Source of the DNA: DASPKW01 sp038244055
GTDB taxonomy: Bacteria > Planctomycetota > Phycisphaerae > Tepidisphaerales > Tepidisphaeraceae
DNA: 22,219 nucleotides
NCBI GenBank assembly: GCA_038244055.1
Contig: JBBRTW010000062.1
Location: forward strand, 1-22,219
Direction: 5' to 3'
Notes under the pieces: model-generated
Database searches by the model: none
What the model saw: only the letters and a program-made list of their open reading frames with translations
What the model was told of the DNA's origin: nothing
Shown: positions 7,686-14,865 of the stretch, in pieces
Position numbering within the stretch: position 1 is the first letter of the stretch
How the letters are laid out: each line of letters begins with the position of its first letter
Program-made: the position numbers and the translations under genes

Positions 7686-8083
7686 CGATGTCGGTGACCA
7701 ACTGGTGCGGAAATCTGATTCTCGTGACGGCGCGCCTTCGGCGGACGACGAGTTACGGCATGGTCTGCGCCCGGCCGCTGGGTCCGCGGAGGACACTGTT
7801 GCGGGTGATCGTATGGGTGCCGCGGAGCAAAGGCTTCGTCGGCCGGGCGCTGATCGATCCAGTGGATGCCCGGATTCGCCGCTCGTTTATCCGCGCATTT
7901 ATGAAATCGGATGCCGATCGCGGCGCGGGCATACAGTACAATCCGGCGGGACTGATCGATGCCGACAAGGAACTGGCGCACTATTTCGAGTGGCTGAAGC
8001 GCGCCTCCAGTGGACTTACAGATCTCGACGCGGGCACTGCCGACGGCGTCGAGACTGTCAACTTGCAGAAGGAGATGTTTTGA
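7658..8083 (+). pseudogene. 5'-truncated Rieske-type oxygenase remnant (C-terminal part)
   Basis: The frame is open from just after a stop at 7649-7651. It reads SVTNWCGNLILVTARLRR, then GMVCARPLGPRRTLLRVIVW, IDPVDARIRRSFIRAFMKSD and GIQYNPAGLIDADKELAHYF. These segments resemble the C-terminal catalytic domain of Rieske non-haem iron oxygenases of the phenylpropionate-dioxygenase type. The N-terminal Rieske domain (CxH and CxxH) is absent. The only starts are a TTG at 7658 and an ATG at 7688. The sequence begins right at the point where cas3 homology ends, which fits a deletion joining the two genes. Its stop overlaps the start of the NTF2-like gene by one base (TGATG), so the two were probably translationally coupled. 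The family call rests on remembered pattern, not a search; the truncation is clear if it holds. Confidence 0.45.
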
Positions 8084-8604
8084 TGCGATGGTTCATTCCG
8101 CTTGTTGTCGTGGCGAGTTTAGCCGGCACCCCATTGCGATCGCCGGCGGCCGAGGTTCCTGCCAGCGATGAGGCGACACAGGCCATCACGCGTTTGCGCG
8201 AGGGTTTAATCGACAGCTTCAACAAGTGCGACATCGACCGCCTGCTTGGCCATCTGGATGAGAATGTGATCGTCACCTGGCAGAACGGCGAGGTCTGCCG
8301 CGGGCCGGCTGGTGTCAAGGCGTATTACAACAAAATGATGCAGGGAGATGGTCATATCGTCGACAAGGTCAGTTGCGATCCGCAAATCGATGGCCGGCAT
8401 GTTTACGGCGACTGGGCCGTGTCGTGGGGCCATATGAACGATGCTTTCGTCCTCAAGGATGGGGCGGAATTCAAATTCAACAGCAACTTCACCGCGACCA
8501 TCGCCAAGCGCGGCGAGCAATGGAAAGTCACGAGCTTTCATGTTTCGGTGAACGCTTTTGAGAACCCGATTCTGGGCGTGGCGATCAAGAAGGCGGGCCT
8601 CTGA
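8083..8604 (+). CDS. Secreted NTF2-like (SnoaL/DUF4440-type) protein; anchor out of frame
   Basis: The 173-residue product starts with a signal peptide (MRWFIPLVVVASLAGTPLRS, cleavage near AAE). The rest has the NTF2-like cone-fold signature: a helix ITRLREGLIDSFNKCDIDRL, the strand LDENVIVTWQNGEVCRG, PAGVKAYYNKMM, and later strands WAVSWGHMNDAFVLKDG and WKVTSFHVS. Such folds bind small hydrophobic ligands or catalyse isomerisations; the substrate is unknown. An AGGAG site precedes the ATG, which overlaps the upstream stop (TGATG). Immediately after the stop, another frame (8604-8696) encodes a hydrophobic helix and five arginines, which looks like the missing membrane anchor. The gene therefore probably suffered a one-base frameshift at about 8595-8605, leaving the protein unanchored. 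Alternatively it is a naturally soluble periplasmic protein. Confidence 0.75.
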   Translation: MRWFIPLVVVASLAGTPLRSPAAEVPASDEATQAITRLREGLIDSFNKCDIDRLLGHLDENVIVTWQNGEVCRGPAGVKAYYNKMMQGDGHIVDKVSCDPQIDGRHVYGDWAVSWGHMNDAFVLKDGAEFKFNSNFTATIAKRGEQWKVTSFHVSVNAFENPILGVAIKKAGL

Positions 8605-8696
8605 GCGGTGTGGGCGGGGCAGCAATCGGGCTGGTCGTTGGACTGCTGGTCATGGTCATCATCCGGCGACGCCGGCGGAAGACATCCGCCGTGTGA
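8604..8696 (+). pseudogene. Out-of-frame transmembrane tail of the NTF2-like gene
   Basis: Read in the frame of 8604, the DNA encodes SGVGGAAIG then LVVGLLVMVII then RRRRRKTSAV and a stop at 8694-8696. A 16-20 residue hydrophobic helix with a following Arg cluster is an ordinary single-pass anchor with a cytoplasmic positive end. It has no start of its own except GTG 8610, without a ribosome binding site. It is best read as the lost C-terminus of the preceding gene. Confidence 0.5.
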
Positions 8697-8718
8697 TCGA
8701 AATTGTCACGCATCCCGC

Positions 8719-9741
8719 ATGAAAACGCCCCTTTCCGATCTGTCGCAGGCGGAGCAGGAATTGCTCGCACGCGCCAGGCGGTCGGAGCAACATGCCGCAC
8801 TGGCAAACCTGCCGACGCCGGTACTGCAGGAAATCTCACGCAGCCAGGGCATCGATTTCGCCACGGCACTGCTCTATGACCGGCTCAGACGATCGGCGCA
8901 GCACGGTTCGTTCATCCGCCAGGTTGAAGCGGAACTGGAAAATCCGCCCGAGCACGCTGCGCCGCGGGTCACGGTGGTGCCTGGCGCATTCTATCGAGAA
9001 CATCCGCACACCGGCGCCGATGGGAAGCGACTCTTTGAAATAGCCGGCCAGCTTCGATGGCCCGTGGATCGGATCGAGATTGAAAGCTTCGGAGCGCTCG
9101 ACACCAGCGCGCGAATGATCAACGACTGGCTGCTCGCACGACGGGCCAAGCCGCGCATCCTGGTCTCGCTGAGTAAAGGCGGCGCGGATCTGAAGATCGC
9201 GCTGGCAAGGCCCGAGACAGAGCGGGCGATGAGCGATGCGGTTTCATGGATCAACTTGAGCGGCTTGGTGACGGGCACGCCGCTCATCGCGTGGCTGCGG
9301 GCGCGCCGATTGCGAAGCCTGGGTGTGCGAATACTGCTCTGGCTCCGCGGGCAGTGCTTTGCGGTGCTGGATGAATTGCGTCATGGGGCCGGGTCGCCAT
9401 TGCACAACTGGCCGACCATTCCAGGCAGCCTGCGAGTGATCCATGTTGTTGGATTCCCTTTGCGGCGGCACCTGAGCAATTCCTGGGCCCGCCGCGGCTA
9501 CGAACGACTCGCGCCGCTGGGGCCCAATGATGGCGGGGTATTCTTCTGGGGGATGTTGCGCGATGGCCTATCCTGGGAAGATGAATCCATGGAATCGTCG
9601 GGTGCTCATGGTGGGTGCGATGCCAGTTGTGGTGCAGCCACATCGCATCCAGCGGCGCGAGGATTCGCAGATTTCGCGCCCCCCGAGTCACGTGCCGCTC
9701 GGTTGAATAATGATGCACATACTGCATCGCCGACCACATGA
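8719..9741 (+). pseudogene. Alpha/beta-hydrolase-like protein with replaced C-terminus
   Basis: The frame continues upstream without a start that makes sense; the ATG at 8719 (MKTPLSDLSQAEQELLARAR) is preferred. Residues 84-90 (VTVVPGA) look like the first core strand. ILVSLSKGGADLK (147-159) resembles a nucleophile elbow, with S152 as the candidate nucleophile (SxSxGG). AWINL-type and PLGPNDGG segments follow. From about residue 283 (base 9565) the sequence is the antisense of the desaturase gene, so the normal C-terminus, including the expected catalytic His, is missing. The last 55 or so residues (rich in Ser, Gly, Cys and Ala) are probably meaningless. Its substrate is unknown. It lies between an NTF2-like protein and a desaturase, so a lipid or polyketide-like substrate is conceivable. 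Confidence 0.6.
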
Positions 9742-10173
9742 AACCAAACGCGCCATACATCAGCAGATAGCGCAGGATCGGAATCTCCAGGCCCCAGATC
9801 AGCGAAGCGTGCAGCACAATCGCCGCCAATCCCTCCAGCCGAATTAACGCCAAATGCCGGGGATTGAATGACTCCAGGAACGCCGCCGAAGCGCGATCCA
9901 CTTTCACGCGCTCTTCGATCTTGAAACTCTTCCGGTCGAGAATGAACGGGAATAAGGCCGAAACAGCATCGCATGTTCGGCCTCATGAATCACGGAGTAA
10001 ACCGAATTCATGAGTACGCCAAAGCCGACCGCCAGCAGCGCCATCGGCCACCCCGCCACGACTCGACTCGCCGCCCAAAAGCACGCGAGAATCAGCGCAA
10101 GCTGAGCCAGCGCGATACTGGCGTTGATCGCGACGGGGATTCGATGCCGGCCGATGGGGAATGTCCTGAGCAT
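9556..10173 (-). pseudogene. Fatty acid desaturase, degraded (missing His box, frameshift, no C-terminus)
   Basis: Read on the minus strand from the ATG at 10173 (MLRTFPIGRHRIPV), the protein has two membrane helices (ALAQLALILACFWAAS and a following stretch) and the first His box HEAEH at 9973-9987. Right after HAMLF the frame is lost. Another frame (LFPFILDRKSFKIEERVKVD, then AAFLESFNPRHLALIRLEGL) carries on to a further membrane pair and the last His box HHNWHRTHHEH (9602-9634). The expected middle HxxHH box is absent, so a deletion with frame change occurred near 9940-9970. Homology ends at IHLPRIG (about 9556), where the opposite-strand hydrolase begins. Intact family members are di-iron membrane enzymes that introduce double bonds into acyl chains; this copy cannot bind both irons. 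Confidence 0.75.
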
Positions 10174-11632
10174 ACTTTTCTGTTCCGCCAGCCGCTGCAC
10201 GCGGTATGATACGTCAATTATATCCTCGCCTGGCAAACTTCGCGTCGCCCTGATCTCGCCCAAGGGGCCGCTCTATCGTCATCGCGGCGGCATCTTTCGC
10301 AAGTCGCTGCGTTACCAGCCGCTGACTCTGACGACCCTGGCCGCCCTGGTGCCGCCGGAGTTGGATGTCGAATTGACCCTGATCGATGAGGGAATTCAGG
10401 ATGTGCCCGCGTCGCTGGAGGCGGACCTGGTCGGGCTGACGGTAATCACCGGCACTGCGCCGCGCGCCTACGAGCTCTCCGAGCGATTCCGCGCCCGGGG
10501 CAGCGCCACCGTGCTGGGCGGCCCGCATGTCACGCTCATCCCGGACGATGCCCAGCCGCATGCCGATGCCATCGTCGTCGGCTATGCCGAGGATACCTGG
10601 CCTCAACTTCTCCGGGACTTCTCGGCCGGCGCTCTCAAACCGCGCTACGACCAGTCACCCGCCCTGAGCCTTGCCAACCGCCCCTTCCCGCGCCGCGACC
10701 TGCTGCCTTCGCGCCGATTCCTCACCAATGACGTCTTCGAAGCCACGCGCGGCTGCATCCACAACTGCGATTTCTGCGTCGTTCCCTCCGCCTGGGGCCG
10801 CAAGCCATACCAGAAACCAGTCGCGGAGGTGATCGCCGACATCCGCCAGCATGGCGCTCGCAAACTCATTTTCGTGGATCTCAACCTGATCTCTGATCGC
10901 GACTACGCCAATGAACTTTTCACCACGCTGATTCCGCTGAAGGTTCAATGGTATGGACTGTCCACGGTCCTCCTGGGTGACGACGCGGAATTGCTCGAAC
11001 TGGCGGCGCGCAGTGGCTGCCGCGGCCTGCTCATGGGCCTTGAATCGATCTCACCCAGGAATCTCCGCGCGTCACATAAGAGCTTTAATTCGCCCGACAA
11101 ATACGTCTGCCTCGTTGATCGCCTCCATCAGCATGGCATCGCGCTTCAGGGCTGCTTTGTCTTTGGCCTCGATGGCGATGAGCCCGATGTCTTTCTCAAG
11201 ACCGCGCAGTTCGCCGTCGATGCGAAGATCGACCTCCCGCGCTTCGCCATCGTCACTCCGTTTCCGGGAACAGGTCTTTATCACCGGCTCAAGACCGAAG
11301 GCCGGATTCTTACCGAGAATTGGGAACTCTACGATGGCCAGCATGTCGTCTTTCGTCCCGCGCGGATGACCGTCCATGAATTGCAGGAGGGCGCCAAACT
11401 CGCCTGGAAGCACGCCTACAGTTGGCGCTCCATCGCTGCGCGCCTGCGCCATTCCCCCGCGCCCTGGGCCGTGCGCCTCGCCACCAACCTCGGCTGCCGC
11501 TTCTACGCCCATCATCTGCAGGATTACTACAACTGCGACTGGATTATCGGCCGGGCTTCACCCCGCGCCGCGACTCCAACCGACAGCATCACTCCGCTGA
11601 TCCCCCTCTCCCTCCCCGCGGGCCGCCGATGA
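10154..11632 (+). CDS. B12-binding radical SAM enzyme 1
   Basis: The N-terminal cobalamin-binding Rossmann domain is clear (LRVALISPKGPLY, then DLVGLTVITGTAPRAYELS, VLGGPHVTLIPDDAQPHAD, AIVVGYAED). The radical SAM core has CIHNCDFC, a CxxxCxxC cluster motif at residues 201, 205 and 208. It also has ISxRNLRxSHKSFN and TPFPGTGLYHRL segments typical of the HpnJ/HpnP/DUF4070 branch. Such enzymes use a 4Fe-4S cluster, SAM and usually cobalamin for methylation or ring chemistry on unactivated carbons. The substrate is unknown. The start is uncertain: the family should begin near LRVALIS (about base 10238), but no ATG, GTG or TTG lies there. The nearest in-frame ATG is 10154, which overlaps the divergent desaturase. 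The stop overlaps the next start (ATGA at 11629-11632). This is the first gene of a five-gene operon. Confidence 0.9.
   Translation: MGNVLSILFCSASRCTRYDTSIISSPGKLRVALISPKGPLYRHRGGIFRKSLRYQPLTLTTLAALVPPELDVELTLIDEGIQDVPASLEADLVGLTVITGTAPRAYELSERFRARGSATVLGGPHVTLIPDDAQPHADAIVVGYAEDTWPQLLRDFSAGALKPRYDQSPALSLANRPFPRRDLLPSRRFLTNDVFEATRGCIHNCDFCVVPSAWGRKPYQKPVAEVIADIRQHGARKLIFVDLNLISDRDYANELFTTLIPLKVQWYGLSTVLLGDDAELLELAARSGCRGLLMGLESISPRNLRASHKSFNSPDKYVCLVDRLHQHGIALQGCFVFGLDGDEPDVFLKTAQFAVDAKIDLPRFAIVTPFPGTGLYHRLKTEGRILTENWELYDGQHVVFRPARMTVHELQEGAKLAWKHAYSWRSIAARLRHSPAPWAVRLATNLGCRFYAHHLQDYYNCDWIIGRASPRAATPTDSITPLIPLSLPAGRR
10205..10222. promoter_or_regulatory. Divergent -10-like boxes between desaturase and radical SAM operon
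   Basis: TATGAT at 10205-10210 reads on the plus strand. A consensus TATAAT lies on the minus strand at 10217-10222. They point in opposite directions, as expected between divergent genes. Neither has a good -35 box at 16-18 nt, so the call is tentative. If the plus box is used, transcription would begin near 10217, inside the frame of the first radical SAM gene and just before its conserved domain. Confidence 0.3.
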
Positions 11633-12984
11633 CGTTGACGATCATCCATCCCTGCATCGGCCGGCGTCCGGGCCAGAAATACATCCGCACCTGGCAGATG
11701 GAACCGCTGCCCGCCGCCACCATCGCCGGCCTGACCCCGCCCGATGTCACCATCCGTTTTTACGATGATCGCATGGAACTCATCCCCTTCGATGAGCCCA
11801 CCGATCTGGTCGCCATCAGCGTCGAAACCTACACCGCCAAACGCGCCTATCAGATCGCCAGCGAATATCGCCGCCGCGGCGTGCCCGTCGTCATGGGCGG
11901 CTTCCATGCCAGCCTCTGTCCGGATGAAGTCGCCCAATACGCCGAGGCCGTTGTCGTCGGCGAGGCCGAGGGGCTCTGGGAAACCGTCATCGATGATTTC
12001 CGCCACCATCGCCCGCAGAAGTTCTACCGCAGCGCCGTCCGGCCCTCGCTGAAAGGCCTGCGTCCCAATCGTGAGATTTTCCGGGGCAAGCGCTATCTTC
12101 CGATCGGGCTGGTTGAGGCAGGGCGCGGTTGCCATTTCAAATGCGAATTCTGCGCCGTGCAGACGATCTTCAAGGCCACGCAAACCCGCAGGCCGTTCGA
12201 TGAAATCATCGACGAGATCAATCGCATCAAACACGACCGCAAGCTCTTCTTTTTCGTCGATGACAACATCACCTCCAACCTCGAACAGGCCAAGGAGTTT
12301 TTCCGCGCGCTCATTCCCTGCGGCATCCGCTGGGTCAGCCAGGCCAGCATCAACGCCGCCCACGATGAAGAGTTTCTCGAACTGCTCGTCCGCAGCGGCT
12401 GCAAGGGCTTGCTCATCGGGTTCGAGAGCACCAACCCGGCCGTTCTCAAGTCAATGAACAAATCCTTCAACGTGATGCGCGGCGGCTTCGAGAAGGCGAT
12501 GGAAAACCTCCGCCGCCATCGCATTCGTGTCTACGGCACCTTCATCTTCGGCTACGATCAGGACACGCCCCAAAGCTTCACTTCGGCCCTCGAGTTCGCC
12601 AGGAAGCATCACCTCTATATCGCCGCGTTCAATCATCTCACTCCCTTCCCCGGCACGCCGCTTTACAACCGCCTGCAAGCCGCCGGCCGGCTCCTCTACG
12701 AATCATGGTGGCTCGATGACCGCTACAGCTACAACATGATTCCCTTCGCCCCGGCGCAACTCACTCCCAGGCAATTGCAGAAGCAGTGCCTCGATGCCCG
12801 CCGGCGCTTCTACTCCTGGGGCAGCATCCTGCGGCGGAGCGTCGATGCGGTGAATCGTTCCGATCCGTTCATGTCCCGTAATTTCTACCTGATCAACGCG
12901 CTGCATCGCGCCGATGTCAGCGCCCGCGACCATTACCCGCTGGGAGATGCCGCATGGCAGGGAATGCTTTGCAAAGCCCAGTGA
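11629..12984 (+). CDS. B12-binding radical SAM enzyme 2
   Basis: This 451-residue paralogue of the preceding gene starts at an ATG overlapping the upstream stop by four bases. The cobalamin-binding half runs from LTIIHPCIGRRPGQKYIRTW through DLVAISVETYTAKRAY, VVMGGFHASLCPDEVAQYAE and AVVVGEAEG. The cluster motif CHFKCEFC is at residues 168, 172 and 175. RSGCKGLLIGFEST, FIFGYDQDTPQSF and LTPFPGTPLYNRL match the equivalent positions of enzyme 1, so the pair arose by duplication. Two paralogous B12-radical SAM proteins in one operon usually act at successive or different positions of the same molecule. That role is inferred. The C-terminus (RRRFYSWGSILRRSVDAVNR, then SRNFYLINALHRADVSARDH) resembles DUF4070-type tails. 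The next gene begins 31 nt before this stop. Confidence 0.9.
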   Translation: MTLTIIHPCIGRRPGQKYIRTWQMEPLPAATIAGLTPPDVTIRFYDDRMELIPFDEPTDLVAISVETYTAKRAYQIASEYRRRGVPVVMGGFHASLCPDEVAQYAEAVVVGEAEGLWETVIDDFRHHRPQKFYRSAVRPSLKGLRPNREIFRGKRYLPIGLVEAGRGCHFKCEFCAVQTIFKATQTRRPFDEIIDEINRIKHDRKLFFFVDDNITSNLEQAKEFFRALIPCGIRWVSQASINAAHDEEFLELLVRSGCKGLLIGFESTNPAVLKSMNKSFNVMRGGFEKAMENLRRHRIRVYGTFIFGYDQDTPQSFTSALEFARKHHLYIAAFNHLTPFPGTPLYNRLQAAGRLLYESWWLDDRYSYNMIPFAPAQLTPRQLQKQCLDARRRFYSWGSILRRSVDAVNRSDPFMSRNFYLINALHRADVSARDHYPLGDAAWQGMLCKAQ

Positions 12985-14084
12985 ATCCCGCCGCGAAAGC
13001 GGTGCGATTCACGCTCGCCGCGGATGCCGATGATGTCGACATCCGCCGGCTTCTGCGCGAGCACGCCATGCCCGGCGATATCCAACTCACGCTTGAGCGC
13101 GAGCCCAACTACGCCCTCGCCAATGAAATCGCCGGAGACGCCCATCGCCTCCTCCTCGCGCGCGACGCCTCATCGGGCCGCTTGCTCGCCATCGGCAGCG
13201 TTTCGGTTCGCGATGCCTTCATCAATGGCCGGATCGAGCGCCTTGGCTACCTCGGCCAGCTCCGTTTCACGCCTCCCGTCCGCCGATCGGTGCTTCTGGG
13301 CGGCTATCGCTTCCTGCACGACTTGCTCCCTTCACTCAACGCCCGGATATTCTTTACCAGCATTGCCGCCGACAACTCTCGTGCTCAGCGGCTCCTCGAA
13401 GCGAATCTCCCCGGCATGCCGATCTATCATCGCCTCGAAGAATTCGTCACCCTCGCCCTTTCCACGCGCTCGCGATCTCGAACGCGCCATGCCATCCAGA
13501 TCGAGCGCGCCACGAGCAATTCGATCGATCAAATCCTCAACTGCCTCCGCCGCAATGCCCGGCGATATCAATTCACTCCCGCCTGGAGCGCGCGCGAATT
13601 GATCTCTCTGCGAAATCTTCCCTTGCACAACTTCTACCTCGCCACACATCAAGGCCAGGTCGTCGGCTGCATGGCCCGCTGGGATCAGACCCCCTTCAAG
13701 CAGGTCGTCATCCGCGGCTACAGCCGTCGCCTCGCCTTCTTTCGTCCGCTGTTCAATTGCCTCGCCCCGCTGGTCGGCCGGCCGGCGCTGCCCGCCGTCG
13801 GCACGGTGCTCGATCAGGATTTTATCTCTCACCTGGCGATCGATGCTGACGATCCGATCATCAGTTTCGCGCTCGTCGAAGCCATTCGCGCCGATGCCCG
13901 CGCCGCCGGGCGCGATTATCTCATGATCGGCCTGGCCCGCCGCCATCCCCTGCTTTCACCCATCGCGACGGAGTTTGCCCATCGCGCCTATCGCAGTATC
14001 CTCTACATCGTCCACTGGCCCGATGCGGGACCCGAACCATTGATCGACGATCGAGTGCCTCATCCCGAGGTGGCGCTGCTATGA
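12954..14084 (+). CDS. Double GNAT-domain acyltransferase-like protein
   Basis: The 376 residues appear to hold two GNAT-type folds. The first (about 16-165) has VRFTLAADADDVDIRRLLRE, a central HRLLLARDASSGRLLAIGSV and the acetyl-CoA-loop region GYLGQLRFTPPVRRSVLLGG, then FFTSIAADNSRAQRLLEA. The second (about 180-365) includes NFYLATHQGQVVGCMARWDQ, SFALVEAIRADARAAGRDYL and a C-terminal strand RSILYIVHW. Such proteins transfer acyl groups from CoA or carrier protein to amines. The classic QxxGxG/A loop is only approximated, so activity and donor are uncertain. The gene overlaps the upstream radical SAM gene by 31 nt and the downstream gene by 4 nt, so it is translationally coupled and probably acts in the same pathway. 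Confidence 0.75.
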   Translation: MAGNALQSPVNPAAKAVRFTLAADADDVDIRRLLREHAMPGDIQLTLEREPNYALANEIAGDAHRLLLARDASSGRLLAIGSVSVRDAFINGRIERLGYLGQLRFTPPVRRSVLLGGYRFLHDLLPSLNARIFFTSIAADNSRAQRLLEANLPGMPIYHRLEEFVTLALSTRSRSRTRHAIQIERATSNSIDQILNCLRRNARRYQFTPAWSARELISLRNLPLHNFYLATHQGQVVGCMARWDQTPFKQVVIRGYSRRLAFFRPLFNCLAPLVGRPALPAVGTVLDQDFISHLAIDADDPIISFALVEAIRADARAAGRDYLMIGLARRHPLLSPIATEFAHRAYRSILYIVHWPDAGPEPLIDDRVPHPEVALL

Positions 14085-14863
14085 CCCAGCACGATACATC
14101 GCGGCCAACCGCCTTCATTCAAGCCGCCCCAGCGCTTCCAACTCCGCGCCCGGTATTGACCGGCCGCCTCATCGCGCGCGAGGCGCTCGCGCCTGCGAAT
14201 CGCGATGCCATGTATCGCCTTCTTTGCGACCATTTCGAAGGCATTCATCGCGATACCTTCGAAGGCGACCTGTCCGCGAAGAACTGGGCCATCCTGCTTG
14301 AAGACTCCATTTCTGGCCGCCTGGCCGGCTTCTCGACCCTTCTTGTTTATCGAACCACCTTCGAAAACCATCCCTTCACCATCGTCTACTCCGGCGACAC
14401 CATCGTCCGCCGCGATGCCTGGGGAAGCGCGGTCCTGCCACGCACCTGGATCGCCTCCGTCAACACCCTTCGTCGTCTCTACCCCCCGGCCCGGTGCTAC
14501 TGGCTCTTGATCACCTCCGGTTTTCGCACTTATCGTTTTCTCCCCCTCTTCTGGCGACACTTTCATCCGCGCTTCGACGTTCCCACGCCGCACGAAACGC
14601 GCCAAATGATCGATCGCATCGCCCTCGAACGCTTCGGCCCCGCTTATAACCGCACGACCGGCATCGTCCGCCTCCCCTCCCCCCAGCCGCTTCGCCACGA
14701 TCTCCGCGGCATTCCCACCCCGCGCCTCGCCGACCCCCACATCGCCTTCTTCAATTCCGTAAACCCCGGCCATGCCCAGGGCGATGAGCTCGTCTGCCTC
14801 ACCGAACTCTCCGCAGACAACCTTACCGCCGCCGGCCGACGCATGGTCGGAAAAGGCGCGTAG
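14081..14863 (+). CDS. Operon protein, GNAT-like, family uncertain
   Basis: This 260-residue protein starts at an ATGA overlap with the double-GNAT gene. It contains LTGRLIAREALAPANRDAMY, LLCDHFEGIHRDTFEGDLSA, a strand pair RLAGFSTLLVYRTTFENHPF then TIVYSGDTIVRRDAWGSAVL, and YWLLITSGFRTYRFLPLFWR. The alternation of strands and helices and the phrase ISGRLAGFSTL recall an acyltransferase-type (GNAT superfamily) core. I cannot name a family. There is no signal peptide or convincing membrane helix. The GH3-type gene begins 2 nt after its stop. Position inside the coupled operon suggests a dedicated pathway step, perhaps an acyl or acetyl transfer, but this is inference. Confidence 0.65.
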   Translation: MTQHDTSRPTAFIQAAPALPTPRPVLTGRLIAREALAPANRDAMYRLLCDHFEGIHRDTFEGDLSAKNWAILLEDSISGRLAGFSTLLVYRTTFENHPFTIVYSGDTIVRRDAWGSAVLPRTWIASVNTLRRLYPPARCYWLLITSGFRTYRFLPLFWRHFHPRFDVPTPHETRQMIDRIALERFGPAYNRTTGIVRLPSPQPLRHDLRGIPTPRLADPHIAFFNSVNPGHAQGDELVCLTELSADNLTAAGRRMVGKGA

Positions 14864-14865
14864 CC

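Noticed and set aside
9566..9741. A novel Ser/Gly-rich C-terminal domain on the hydrolase-like protein
   Set aside because: These codons are the exact antisense of the desaturase His-box region, so the tail is not an evolved domain.
11527..12363. 278-codon minus-strand frame opposite the second radical SAM gene
   Set aside because: The plus strand has the cluster motif and operon overlap; the antisense product is low-complexity Gly/Asp/Ala.
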